A stretch of DNA of 64,000 nt from positions 57,582 through 121,581 of the forward strand of contig CAJXSD010000006.1 in NCBI GenBank assembly GCA_913060475.1. Reading direction: 5' to 3'. This DNA is from an uncultured Paracoccaceae bacterium. Lineage in GTDB: Bacteria; Pseudomonadota; Alphaproteobacteria; Rhodobacterales; Rhodobacteraceae. A program made the position numbers and the translations under genes. Of this stretch, positions 1-8,099 are shown piece after piece. A model generated the notes under the pieces. It was given only the letters and a program-made list of their open reading frames with translations, was not told where the DNA came from and did no database searches. Numbering within the stretch: position 1 is the stretch's first letter; every line of letters begins with the position of its first letter.

Positions 1-189
1 TTCTTTGTAATCATTCTTGTGCTGCTGGGCATGCTGGGGGCATATTCCGCCTATCGCCGCACACGCCGCCCTGCGGTCGAAGATACGATGAGCTATGCCA
101 ATGTATCACCCACTGCATCCATGATGGCCGTTGAAATTGCACAAGAATATGCAATCGAAACCGCCGCCGAAGAAGAGGCTGCGACATAA
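1..189 (+). CDS. C-terminal end of an MFS-type transporter (5' partial)
   Basis: An open frame runs from the first base to a TAA at 187-189 and gives 62 residues. It begins in a hydrophobic stretch (FFVIILVLLGMLGAYSAY) followed by Arg-rich residues and an acidic soluble tail ending EEEAAT. This is how the last membrane helix and cytoplasmic tail of a major facilitator protein would look. The start lies outside the window, so the family rests on this short segment and on my recollection that an MFS gene precedes DUF924 and lpdA in relatives. Confidence 0.6.
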   Translation, partial: FFVIILVLLGMLGAYSAYRRTRRPAVEDTMSYANVSPTASMMAVEIAQEYAIETAAEEEAAT

Positions 190-296
190 CCGCAACATGT
201 GATGGCATCGTAACAGTATTGTAACAAAATATGACTTAAGGTGCCTGACATTCTGTGTCACCCTCTCCACATCGCATAACGACGTGGGAGGGGCGC

Positions 297-875
297 ATGT
301 CAGTCGAGCAAGTGTTGAAATTCTGGTTGGACGAGGTGGGACCAGAGGGGTGGTATCATTCCAGTACGGAACTGGATCAACAAATTCACGATCAATTCCA
401 TGGGCTCTGGTCCGAGATTATGCAGGGCAAACACGGCATGTGGTTGACGTACCCTTCGGGTGCCTTGGCGTATATTATCGTGACCGATCAGTTTTCGCGC
501 AACATGTTTCGCGGGTCTGCGCAATCCTTTGCCAGTGATCGCATCGCGCTTTGCGCGGCGAAATCCAGCATCGGGCAGGATTGGGATTTGAAAATTGATC
601 CCCCAGCGCGGCAGTTTTTCTATCTGCCTTTGATGCATTCGGAAAACCTGTCGGATCAGGATCGCTGTGTCCGCCTGATGAAATCGCGTCTGTCACAAGA
701 TCCGTCAAATCTGACCCACGCACAGGTGCATCGTCAGGTGATCCGTCAGTTTGGCCGTTTTCCTTATCGTAATCAAGCACTTGGCCGCAAGGACACCCAA
801 CCTGAAATCGCCTATCTGGCGGAGGGTGGCTATGGTTTGACCTATCAACAAATGACGGCTGCACTCTCTGCATAG
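297..875 (+). CDS. DUF924 family protein
   Basis: Encodes 192 aa. The ATG at 297 follows a GGGAGG ribosome site. The start MSVEQVLKFWLDEVGPEGWY and the internal IVTDQFSRNMFRG, FFYLPLMHSE and FGRFPYRN motifs are the hallmark of DUF924, a helical repeat family of unknown biochemical role. The length is normal. It sits between a transporter and lpdA on the same strand, but about 65 bp with a palindrome separates it from lpdA, so lpdA may have its own promoter. The family call is firm and the function is unknown. Confidence 0.9.
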   Translation: MSVEQVLKFWLDEVGPEGWYHSSTELDQQIHDQFHGLWSEIMQGKHGMWLTYPSGALAYIIVTDQFSRNMFRGSAQSFASDRIALCAAKSSIGQDWDLKIDPPARQFFYLPLMHSENLSDQDRCVRLMKSRLSQDPSNLTHAQVHRQVIRQFGRFPYRNQALGRKDTQPEIAYLAEGGYGLTYQQMTAALSA

Positions 876-903
876 CTAGGTGATTGAATCGCGGAAAAAA
901 ATA

Positions 904-917
904 GTTTAACGTTAAAC
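904..917. promoter_or_regulatory. Perfect 14-bp palindrome upstream of lpdA
   Basis: GTTTAACGTTAAAC is a perfect inverted repeat centred 32 bp before the lpdA start codon, in an AT-rich gap. Position and symmetry suit a dimeric repressor site. No regulator can be named from the sequence. Confidence 0.4.
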
Positions 918-942
918 AGAATTTAATTTTCTGAGGTTGAAC

Positions 943-2337
943 ATGTCCGCACAGTCTTTTGATGTAGTTGTTATTGGCGCAGGTCCCGGGGGATACGTGG
1001 CCGCAATTCGCGCTGCGCAGTTGGGGTTGAAAACCGCGATTGTCGAACGCGAACACATGGGTGGGATTTGTTTGAACTGGGGCTGCATTCCGACCAAGGC
1101 GCTGTTGCGCTCTGCGGATGTGTTTCATCTGATGCACCGCGCCAAGGAATTCGGCCTGTCTGCACAAAGCCTGGGCTTTGATCTGGATGCCGTCGTGGCG
1201 CGGTCTCGGGCTGTGTCCAAACAGTTGAATCAGGGGATTGGCCACCTGATGAAGAAAAACAAAATTGCGGTTTTCATGGGATCGGCCAAAATCGCCAAGG
1301 CAGGACAGGTTGTGGTCACCTCGGACAAGGGCAGCGAAACCCTAAACGCGAAAAACATCGTACTGGCCACCGGTGCGCGCGCGCGTGAATTACCCGGGCT
1401 TGAGGCCGATGGCGATCGCGTCTGGACCTATAAACATGCGCTGACCCCCAAACGCATGCCCAAAAAACTCTTGGTGATCGGATCTGGCGCGATCGGGATT
1501 GAATTTGCCAGTTTTTATAACACGATGGGGGCCGATACGACCGTGGTCGAGGTCATGGACCGTGTCCTGCCTGTCGAGGATGCCGAAATTTCCGCCTTTG
1601 CGAAAAAGCAGTTCGAAAAGCAGGGCATGAAAATCATGGAAAAAACCATGGTCAAACAGCTTGATCGCGCGGCGGACAAAGTGGTGGCCCATATAGAAAC
1701 AGGTGGCCAAGTCACACAGCAAGAGTTTGACACCGTCATTTCGGCCGTCGGAATTGTTGGTAACGTCGAAAATCTCGGGCTTGAATCCCTTGGCGTTAAA
1801 ATTGATCGCACCCATGTGGTCGTTGATGAATACTGCCGCACGGGCGTAACCGGCCTCTATGCCATTGGCGATATCGCCGGCGCACCATGGTTAGCGCACA
1901 AAGCCAGCCACGAAGGCATGATGGTCGCCGAACACATCGCTGGAAAAACCGTGCACCCGATCAAACCAAACACCATCGCAGGCTGTACCTATTGCCACCC
2001 CCAAGTGGCAAGCGTCGGTTTAACCGAAGCCAAAGCGAAAGAGGCGGGATATGACGTCAAAGTGGGGCGTTTTCCATTTATCGGCAATGGCAAAGCGATC
2101 GCCCTTGGCGAAGCTGAAGGCCTGGTGAAAACGGTCTTTGATGCAAAAACTGGCGAACTCTTGGGCGCCCATATGATTGGCGCCGAGGTCACCGAAATGA
2201 TCCAAGGCTATGTCATCGGTCGACAATTGGAAACCACAGAGGAAGACCTCATGCACACGGTGTTCCCACATCCCACCCTGTCCGAAATGATGCATGAAAG
2301 CGTCTTGGACGCCTACGGCCGCGCGGTTCACATGTAA
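943..2337 (+). CDS. lpdA: Dihydrolipoyl dehydrogenase (E3)
   Basis: Encodes 464 aa. It re-oxidises the dihydrolipoyl group of 2-oxoacid dehydrogenase complexes with NAD+. The N-terminus has the FAD motif GAGPGG and the redox-active disulfide CLNWGC (Cys43/Cys48). A second GxGxxG (IGSGAIGIEF) lies near residue 180 for NAD+. The C-terminal dimer domain carries the catalytic His-Glu pair in HPTLSE. ATG 943 follows GAGG at a 6-nt spacing; a TTG six bases upstream is less likely. In relatives lpdA lies downstream of pdhABC, so pyruvate dehydrogenase is the probable partner, though those genes are not in view. A hairpin follows the stop. Confidence 0.96.
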   Translation: MSAQSFDVVVIGAGPGGYVAAIRAAQLGLKTAIVEREHMGGICLNWGCIPTKALLRSADVFHLMHRAKEFGLSAQSLGFDLDAVVARSRAVSKQLNQGIGHLMKKNKIAVFMGSAKIAKAGQVVVTSDKGSETLNAKNIVLATGARARELPGLEADGDRVWTYKHALTPKRMPKKLLVIGSGAIGIEFASFYNTMGADTTVVEVMDRVLPVEDAEISAFAKKQFEKQGMKIMEKTMVKQLDRAADKVVAHIETGGQVTQQEFDTVISAVGIVGNVENLGLESLGVKIDRTHVVVDEYCRTGVTGLYAIGDIAGAPWLAHKASHEGMMVAEHIAGKTVHPIKPNTIAGCTYCHPQVASVGLTEAKAKEAGYDVKVGRFPFIGNGKAIALGEAEGLVKTVFDAKTGELLGAHMIGAEVTEMIQGYVIGRQLETTEEDLMHTVFPHPTLSEMMHESVLDAYGRAVHM

Positions 2338-2350
2338 CATCGCAGATGGA

Positions 2351-2380
2351 ATGCACCCTGTCGGGTGCATCCTCTATTTT
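2351..2380 (+). terminator. Rho-independent terminator of lpdA
   Basis: An 8-bp perfect stem (ATGCACCC / GGGTGCAT) with a TGTC loop starts 14 bp after the lpdA stop and is followed by CCTCTATTTT. The stem is clear and the T-tract is interrupted. Confidence 0.65.
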
Positions 2381-2421
2381 GCGCGCTAACGCGCGGTGCC
2401 TCCGGCGGGGATATTTTTAGA

Positions 2422-2464
2422 CAAAAAATGAAAAACCCTCTGCTTCTGATGTGAAGCAGAGGGT
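2422..2464 (-). terminator. Terminator for the minus-strand corrinoid/THF operon
   Basis: A 12-bp perfect stem, ACCCTCTGCTTC / GAAGCAGAGGGT, encloses a 6-nt loop. Read on the minus strand it is followed by TTTTTCATTTTTTG, a proper T-rich tail. It therefore fits termination of the operon that ends at 2613. It also faces the lpdA terminator and may act on both strands. Confidence 0.75.
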
Positions 2465-2570
2465 CATTTCTTGTCACGGTCATCGGCGTCCCCGCCTGTA
2501 CCGTATATAAACGATCCCGTAAAAATATTAAAAAATCGTTACATTTTTTGTCGATAAATATTCCGGGGGT

Positions 2571-2600
2571 GGGCCGAAGGCCCAGGGGGCAGCGCCCCCT
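2571..2600. repeat. Tandem GC-rich hairpins just beyond the methyltransferase gene
   Basis: Two adjacent perfect hairpins occur here: GGGCC-GAA-GGCCC (2571-2583) and AGGGGGC-AGC-GCCCCCT (2584-2600). They end 12 bp from the stop of the minus-strand gene. I recall blocks like this scattered between genes in Rhodobacteraceae, where they look like extragenic palindromic repeats. I see only this copy in the window. Confidence 0.5.
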
Positions 2601-2612
2601 GAACTATGTGAA

Positions 2613-3665
2613 TTACCCGCGGCGGCGTCCACCACGACGCCCGCCACGTCCACCATCTGCAGAGCCACCGTTCGGTTTGTTAAAGTTGATCCATGCGCCG
2701 CCGTGGGGATCGTTGTTTGTCAACAGGTTCGCGGCACGGATCGCTTCCATTTCTTTGCCCGCGCGTGGTTTGGTGCTGCCCATACCAAAGACGGTTACGA
2801 ATGTTTCATCGTCCATATCGGCGGGAATGATAATGCCAGCTGCTTCTACTTCGGCCTTTTTCTCGGAGATTTTGGTTTGTGAAATGGGCAGTGCGACGGG
2901 GTTCATAATTGCAGATGTCATGCCCGCGCCCATTGCCATAGGCAAGAATGCGTTGTTGATGCCGTGGCGGTTTGGCAAGCCGAATGAGATGTTAGAGGCG
3001 CCGCAAGTGGTGTTTACGCCCAATTCTTCGCGCAGGCGCCGCACAAGTGTAAAGACCTGTTGGCCTGCGGTTGCCATTGCGCCGATTGGCATAACCAGAG
3101 GATCGACCACGATATCATGCGCAGGGATGCCAAAATCGGCAGCACGTTCCACGATTTTTTTCGCCACGGCAAAGCGGACATCGGGATCTTCTGAGATGCC
3201 TGTGTCATCGTTTGAGATGGCGACAACGGGGACATTATATTTTTTGACCAAGGGCAGGACGAATTCCAAGCGGTCTTCTTCGCCAGTGACCGAGTTCAGC
3301 AGCGGGCGGCCTTCGGCCGCTTGCAGGCCTGCTTCTAGGGCTTCGGGGACGGAACTGTCGATACAGAGTGGCACATCAACCAGACCCTGGACCAGGTTTA
3401 CGATTGCCGTCATCAGGGGCGGTTCTGTTTCATTCGGGTTCGGGTTGGAATTGTAAACAACGCCTGCGTTGATGTCCAAGATATCAGCGCCCGCCAGAAC
3501 CTGTGCCAAGGCGTCCTTTTCCACGGTTGAAAAATCACCCGCCTCAAGTTCGGCGGCCAATTTTTTACGGCCCGTTGGGTTGATCCGTTCACCGATCACG
3601 CAAAAGGGCTGGTCAAAGCCCAGGATTGCGGTTTTGGTTTTGGATTCGACGACAGTTTTTACCAT
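2613..3665 (-). CDS. Methyltetrahydrofolate:corrinoid methyltransferase family protein
   Basis: Encodes 350 aa. It is a pterin-binding (dihydropteroate-synthase-like) TIM barrel of the type that moves a methyl group between a corrinoid protein and tetrahydrofolate. Visible motifs are GERINPTGRKKL near residue 25, ADILDINAGV near 60, PLCIDSS near 98, NSVTGEE near 125 and SNISFGLPNR near 225. In a demethylation setting the likely direction is methyl-corrinoid to THF. ATG 3665 follows AAGGA. It lies 12 bp after an MTHFR-like gene and forms one operon with it and the gene at 4630. The C-terminus is odd: a Gly/Arg tail (GGRGGRRGGRRRG) that is not part of the barrel. Confidence 0.88.
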   Translation of the reverse strand: MVKTVVESKTKTAILGFDQPFCVIGERINPTGRKKLAAELEAGDFSTVEKDALAQVLAGADILDINAGVVYNSNPNPNETEPPLMTAIVNLVQGLVDVPLCIDSSVPEALEAGLQAAEGRPLLNSVTGEEDRLEFVLPLVKKYNVPVVAISNDDTGISEDPDVRFAVAKKIVERAADFGIPAHDIVVDPLVMPIGAMATAGQQVFTLVRRLREELGVNTTCGASNISFGLPNRHGINNAFLPMAMGAGMTSAIMNPVALPISQTKISEKKAEVEAAGIIIPADMDDETFVTVFGMGSTKPRAGKEMEAIRAANLLTNNDPHGGAWINFNKPNGGSADGGRGGRRGGRRRG

Positions 3666-3677
3666 TATTTTCAGTCC

Positions 3678-4601
3678 TTACGCTGCATTTGCCGGCACGC
3701 CTGCAGCGCCGCCGTTTTCTGTGACCCATGTTGCATTGGTTTTGATTCCGCCCAGAGGGAAGAAATGCACATGTTCGATGTTAAAATTCGGATTTGCGGC
3801 CTTGTGTGCGGCCAATTCTGCCAAAACCTCGGTTGGTTCATAAGGCAGCAACAGTTTGGACACGTCCATGGCGCGTTTTTGCAAAACCTTAAGCGATGGG
3901 CCAACGCCGCATGCGATGGCAAATTTGATCAGGGTTTGCAATTTTGCAGGGCCGGCGATGCCGATATGGATGGGCAGTGTGATGCCCGCTGCAGACAAAT
4001 CGTTTGCCCAGTTGATGATGGGTTTTGCATCGAAACAGAATTGGGTCGCCAGTGCCATGTCAGCGTCTGTTGTGTCGGAAAATTTCTGTTTCCACTGCAG
4101 AGCTGCATCGACGTTTTTATGCGATCCATCGGGGTCGATGTCTTTGTTGCCTTCGGGGTGGCCGGCCACGTGCAGGCGTTTGAACCCGGCTTTGTCGAAC
4201 AGGCCGGTTTCCATCAGCTGCATTGAACTGTCGAAATCACCATGCGGGTTTGCGACGCCACCGGCCAATAACAGGGCCTGGTTTACGTTTGCCTCGCCTT
4301 GATAGCGCGCAATCCAATCGCCCAAGGTGTTCGCATCTTTGATGATGCGGGCGGGGAAGTGGGGCATTACGTCAAAGCCTTCGGCATTTATGCGTTTGGC
4401 GGTGGCGACCATTTCGTCGATGGGGGTGCCTTCGATATGGGCGATATAGACGCGGGTGCCTGTGGGCAGGATGTCGCGAAAATCTGCCACCTTTTCAGCG
4501 GTGCGTGGCATGACTTCGATTGAAAATCCCTGTAAAAACGCCTCCATCTCGGGGGTGGCAGTTTGCGTCTCGTCTTTCTTTTTGAAATTAAACAAAGCCA
4601 T
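3678..4601 (-). CDS. Methylenetetrahydrofolate reductase-like protein
   Basis: Encodes 307 aa. It is a TIM-barrel protein of the MTHFR family, which interconverts 5-methyl-THF and 5,10-methylene-THF using a flavin. Family features are FSIEVMPRTAEK near residue 25, the strand VYIAHIEG, LLLAGG near 115 and PIHIGIAGPA near 220. The ATG at 4601 follows a clear GGAGG. It lies between a corrinoid methyltransferase gene and a small 'virulence factor' gene, so I infer it oxidises methyl-THF made by demethylation rather than serving methionine synthesis. It is divergent enough from MetF that activity is inferred. Confidence 0.82.
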   Translation of the reverse strand: MALFNFKKKDETQTATPEMEAFLQGFSIEVMPRTAEKVADFRDILPTGTRVYIAHIEGTPIDEMVATAKRINAEGFDVMPHFPARIIKDANTLGDWIARYQGEANVNQALLLAGGVANPHGDFDSSMQLMETGLFDKAGFKRLHVAGHPEGNKDIDPDGSHKNVDAALQWKQKFSDTTDADMALATQFCFDAKPIINWANDLSAAGITLPIHIGIAGPAKLQTLIKFAIACGVGPSLKVLQKRAMDVSKLLLPYEPTEVLAELAAHKAANPNFNIEHVHFFPLGGIKTNATWVTENGGAAGVPANAA

Positions 4602-4629
4602 TGTGGCCTCCCATAGGTTGAACGGGGCC

Positions 4630-4926
4630 TTAGTCCCAGCCGTCATTTGCGATCAAGGTTTTTAGGCGTTCTTGATCATATTCTGCCTCGATGCGCTGTG
4701 CCTCGGCCTCGGCGATTTCATCGGGGTCACCGTCGATTGTATAGGGATCGGATTTGCGCCATTCGGACAGGTAATCATCGGTGCTGTCCATGCCGCCTTT
4801 CATGGCGGCACGATCGATGGCCTGTTCGAAACGTTCGGCCAACAGGCGTTTTGACCCTTTGCGACCACGGCCGACAATGACCTGTGCGGGCATATCGCGC
4901 CAATAAATGATTGTGACCTCTGGCAT
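4630..4926 (-). CDS. Small 'virulence factor' domain protein in the one-carbon operon
   Basis: Encodes 98 aa, first gene of the minus-strand operon, 28 bp before the MTHFR-like gene. ATG 4926 follows GAGGGAA. It begins MPEVTIIYWRDMPAQVIVGRG and ends in an acidic helix. This matches the small family labelled 'virulence factor' in databases, whose name is uninformative. In my recollection it travels with corrinoid/THF methyl-transfer genes in alphaproteobacteria, so a helper role there is more likely than virulence. No enzyme motif is visible. Confidence 0.75.
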   Translation of the reverse strand: MPEVTIIYWRDMPAQVIVGRGRKGSKRLLAERFEQAIDRAAMKGGMDSTDDYLSEWRKSDPYTIDGDPDEIAEAEAQRIEAEYDQERLKTLIANDGWD

Positions 4927-4982
4927 GTTTGATTCCCTCTCAATGCTACAGTGGGATTTACGGCAGGTTATGGTTCTGCTTG

Positions 4983-4997
4983 TGTCGATTTTCGACA
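4983..4997. promoter_or_regulatory. Inverted repeat upstream of the corrinoid/THF operon
   Basis: TGTCGA-TTT-TCGACA is a perfect 6+6 inverted repeat about 57 bp upstream of the minus-strand start at 4926, within the gap shared with ppx. It is placed as an operator would be. No binding protein is identifiable. Confidence 0.35.
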
Positions 4998-5187
4998 GGT
5001 GCGCGACATTCCGCGACCTTTGGTAAATTAACTGATCGATCCTTGGCTGAACAGGGCGCCATCAGATCAAAGGTTTCATGATGAATATGAATTGCGCTTG
5101 GGCGGGTAATTTTGAAACAGATGTCTTGCGGTGGCGGGCAATGCGGCGTATCCTAAGGGTAACTTAAACATAGGAGGGCGTGACGTC

Positions 5188-6300
5188 ATGGCGCCCAAGC
5201 GTCCAAAAGGTACGGGCGCATTCCCGAAACCGGTAGAGAGCCCCGTGCCCCATACCCCGAATTCAACCGAGCTGTATGCCGCGTTGGATCTGGGAACCAA
5301 TAGCTGTCGCATGTTGATTGCCCAACCCAAGGGCAGTCAGTTTCATGTTGTAGACAGTTTTTCGAAATCCGTCCAATTGGGGGCGGGTTTGGAAAAATAT
5401 GGCCGTCTGCATCGTGGATCGATGCAGCGCACCATTCAGGCATTGCGGGTCTGCCAACAGAAATTGAAACGGCATCGTGTCAAACATATGCGTTTGGTCG
5501 CAACAGAAGCCTGTCGCCGTGCAAGCAACGCCAAAGAGTTCATCAAACAGGTCGAACGCGAAGCGGGCATTCGGTTGGAAATCATTTCCCCCGAGGAAGA
5601 GGCGCGGTTGGCGGTGATTTCCTGCGCGCCCCTGGTCAGTACCAAGACAGAGCAGCTGTTGGTGGTTGATATTGGTGGCGGGTCGACCGAATTGGTCTGG
5701 ATTGATTTATCCTCGGTCCCGCGGTTCGAACGACCACGCGCGATTATGCGGTTGCATGCGGGATTTCATCCAACACATTCGCCATTTCCCGCGGCCAAGG
5801 TGGTCGATTGGATTTCGGTGCCTTTGGGCGTTGCCACGTTGCGCGATCATTTTAACGATGTGGAGGATGATGCGGCACGCTATGCGCTGATGAGCTGTCA
5901 TTTTGAAGAAAAGCTGGCTGATTTTGCGCCCTATCGGGATGAGCAAAGCCGCGAAGGGTTTCAGATTATCGGGACCTCGGGCACTGTGACCACGGTGGCG
6001 GCCAGCCATCTGGGGTTAAAGCGCTATGACCGGACCAAGGTGGACGGGTTGCGCATGACATCGGACCAGATTGATCGGGTGATCAACAGTTATCTGGATC
6101 TGGGCCCGCAGGGACGCAAAGCGGACCCGCGTATCGGACATGACCGGCAGGCCTTGATCATGTCGGGGTCGGCGATTTTGCAAGCGCTGTTGCGGTCATG
6201 GCCGACGGATCGGTTGTCGGTGGCTGATCGTGGCCTGCGGGAAGGATTGTTATACGCGCAGATGAGCGCGGATGGGGTTTTGGAGGATGGTCCATTCTAG
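5188..6300 (+). CDS. ppx: Ppx/GppA family exopolyphosphatase
   Basis: Encodes 370 aa. Members hydrolyse polyphosphate or pppGpp. The ASKHA fold is seen in YAALDLGTNSCRMLIA near residue 32, VATEACRRASNA near 110, VVDIGGGSTELVW near 160 and a second phosphate loop IGTSGTVTTVA. ATG 5188 is chosen because AGGAGGG sits just upstream. The basic N-terminal extension of about 30 residues is less conserved. The length suits the short alphaproteobacterial form without a large C-terminal domain. It lies 57 bp before rlmE and is probably co-transcribed with it. The Ppx versus GppA choice cannot be made from sequence alone. Confidence 0.9.
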   Translation: MAPKRPKGTGAFPKPVESPVPHTPNSTELYAALDLGTNSCRMLIAQPKGSQFHVVDSFSKSVQLGAGLEKYGRLHRGSMQRTIQALRVCQQKLKRHRVKHMRLVATEACRRASNAKEFIKQVEREAGIRLEIISPEEEARLAVISCAPLVSTKTEQLLVVDIGGGSTELVWIDLSSVPRFERPRAIMRLHAGFHPTHSPFPAAKVVDWISVPLGVATLRDHFNDVEDDAARYALMSCHFEEKLADFAPYRDEQSREGFQIIGTSGTVTTVAASHLGLKRYDRTKVDGLRMTSDQIDRVINSYLDLGPQGRKADPRIGHDRQALIMSGSAILQALLRSWPTDRLSVADRGLREGLLYAQMSADGVLEDGPF

Positions 6301-6357
6301 GCGTTGCGTTTATTGCAGCCGTTGGGATGTGAGTATTATTACAAAAATGAAAGACAG

Positions 6358-7068
6358 ATGGTAAAAAAGACTAAGAATTCGTCGGGACGTGGGCAGCGTG
6401 ATTTGACCGTGCGTGTGAAATCTGCGCGCGGTCGGACAACTAGTCAGGTCAAGTGGTTACAGCGGCAGTTGAACGACCCCTATGTCAAGCGGGCCAAGGC
6501 CGAGGGGTACCGTGGGCGTGCTGCGTTCAAGATATTGGAATTGGACGAGAAGTTTCGGTTTTTGGTGCCCGGTGCGCGGGTTGTTGATTTAGGCTGTGCG
6601 CCCGGGGGATGGTGTCAGGTTGCGGTCAAGCGCGTTAATGCACTAGGCGAGAAATCGGATAAGGCGATCGGCACCGTTTTGGGGGTTGATTTGCAAGAGG
6701 TAGACCCCATCGCCGGTGCGCAGGTGCATCAGTTGGATTTTATGTCTGATGATGCGGATCTGCGCGTCAAAGAGTGGTTGAACGGGCCGGCCGATGTTGT
6801 GATGTCAGATATGGCGGCGGCCAGTTCCGGGCATAAGCAAACGGACCATTTGCGCATCATCGCGCTGTGCGAGGCTGCGGCCTATTTTGCGTTTGATGTC
6901 TTGACCCCGGGCGGGACATTTGTTGCCAAGGTTTTGGCCGGTGGGGCCGAGGGGGATTTGCAGGTTTTGTTAAAACAGAAATTCACCAAGGTCATGAATG
7001 TGAAACCGCCCAGTAGCCGGTCGGACAGTTCCGAAAAATTTGTGGTGGCAACGGGGTTTCGGGGCTGA
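6358..7068 (+). CDS. rlmE: 23S rRNA (uridine-2'-O-)-methyltransferase RlmE
   Basis: Encodes 236 aa. It methylates the ribose of U2552 in the A-loop of 23S rRNA. The RrmJ/FtsJ fold is complete: the SAM motif [10 protein letters not shown] near residue 76 and the K-D-K-E tetrad in [34 protein letters not shown] and [13 protein letters not shown] 6358 gives a basic N-terminus as usual for the family. There is no strong ribosome site, and translation may be coupled to ppx. Confidence 0.95.
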   Translation: MVKKTKNSSGRGQRDLTVRVKSARGRTTSQVKWLQRQLNDPYVKRAKAEGYRGRAAFKILELDEKFRFLVPGARVVDLGCAPGGWCQVAVKRVNALGEKSDKAIGTVLGVDLQEVDPIAGAQVHQLDFMSDDADLRVKEWLNGPADVVMSDMAAASSGHKQTDHLRIIALCEAAAYFAFDVLTPGGTFVAKVLAGGAEGDLQVLLKQKFTKVMNVKPPSSRSDSSEKFVVATGFRG

Positions 7069-7079
7069 TGCGCGGTTAA

Positions 7080-8027
7080 TCAGGGGGATCGGGTCACGCG
7101 TGGTGGCTGGCCAAAGCGGGATTTATAGGCACGCGTCAGGGCGGCGGGGCTGTCGTAGCCGCAGCGCAGTGCGATTTCATAGATGCTAAGCCCTGTTGTT
7201 TCGACCAAATGACGGGCATGGGTCAGGCGGATATGGCGATAGACCGTTCCCGGGCTGGCGCCCATTGTTTTGTCAAAGCGGCGCGCCAATGTTTTTGGGG
7301 GGCAGGCAATTTTGTCGCTGATGGTCGTCAGGGGCAGCGGTGATTCAATGTTTTCATGCATCAACGCAATGGCGCGCTGCACCGAGGTCGGGCGTGCCGT
7401 GTCATAGCGTCGGGGTGTGGGCGCGGTCGGATCATCGCGCAAAAACAGGGCATCCACGTCCAAGGCCATGGCCATGCCCAGGTGGCGTTGGATCAGGTCA
7501 CGGGTCAAATCAAATGCCGACATTGCACCCGCACAGGTGACGCGGGTGCCATCCCAAACCACCCGATGACGCAGGGCATCAGTCGTTAAGAATTTTTCGG
7601 AAAAATCGTTTAGCACATCCCAATGCAGCGTGGCGCGACGCCCATGCAGCAAACCTGCCGCTGCCATCAGCCATGGCCCTGTATCCAGACCGATCAAAAC
7701 GGTGCCACGGGTGGCCAATTGGCGCAGGGCGCGGCGATGGGCTGCGGTGTCCAGAGCAAGGTGGCCATAGCTGGCCAAGATAAAGATATAGTCGCAGGGC
7801 GGGCAATCGGCGGCTGCCCCGTTGGGCAAAATGGGCAGACCCGAGGATGATTGCACGGGCTGCCCGTCGGGTGTGTGAAAGCTCCAGTCAAAAATTTGGT
7901 GTTTGGCAAATCCATTTGCGGCCCGCAGGGGTTCCAGGCAGTTGGCCAGACACAGGTTTGAAAACTGATCGAACAGGACAAAGGCGATCCGAAGGGGCTG
8001 CGTGGGTGTAATTGACCATTTCTGCAT
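7080..8027 (-). CDS. cdhR: GlxA/CdhR-type AraC regulator of carnitine use
   Basis: Encodes 315 aa. The N-terminal ~170 residues form a DJ-1/PfpI-like (GATase1) sensing domain starting LRIAFVLFDQFSNLCLANCLEPLRAA. The C-terminal ~100 residues are an AraC double helix-turn-helix ending in IYEIALRCGYDSPAALTRAYKSRFG. ATG 8027 is preferred to a TTG seven codons upstream. It is divergent from the carnitine genes. The same architecture is found in the carnitine activator CdhR of Pseudomonas, so I infer that it activates the operon starting at 8100. The family is certain and the ligand is inferred. Confidence 0.82.
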   Translation of the reverse strand: MQKWSITPTQPLRIAFVLFDQFSNLCLANCLEPLRAANGFAKHQIFDWSFHTPDGQPVQSSSGLPILPNGAAADCPPCDYIFILASYGHLALDTAAHRRALRQLATRGTVLIGLDTGPWLMAAAGLLHGRRATLHWDVLNDFSEKFLTTDALRHRVVWDGTRVTCAGAMSAFDLTRDLIQRHLGMAMALDVDALFLRDDPTAPTPRRYDTARPTSVQRAIALMHENIESPLPLTTISDKIACPPKTLARRFDKTMGASPGTVYRHIRLTHARHLVETTGLSIYEIALRCGYDSPAALTRAYKSRFGQPPRVTRSP

Positions 8028-8099
8028 GATAAATGACGGATACGGCAAAATATTATTTATGTCTAGGCCTAGGCTGATCCCAACAAAAGGAGCGATGAG
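8028..8099. promoter_or_regulatory. Divergent control region of the carnitine locus
   Basis: This 72-bp gap between the regulator and the first catabolic gene must hold both promoters. It contains the perfect palindrome CTAGGCCTAG (8063-8072), an AT-rich block TATTATTTAT (8051-8060), and AAAGGAG ahead of the ATG at 8100. Operator use of the palindrome is a guess. Confidence 0.4.

Noticed and set aside
475..1245. Long minus-strand open frame of 256 codons over DUF924 and lpdA
   Set aside because: It lies antisense to two clear genes, has no ribosome site and its protein is His/Arg/Pro-rich as expected of a shadow frame in GC-rich DNA.
2548..3456. Plus-strand frame of 302 codons opposite the corrinoid methyltransferase
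   Set aside because: The minus-strand protein is a well-formed pterin-binding barrel. The plus frame is a low-complexity Pro/Arg/Ser product beginning in the hairpin repeat.
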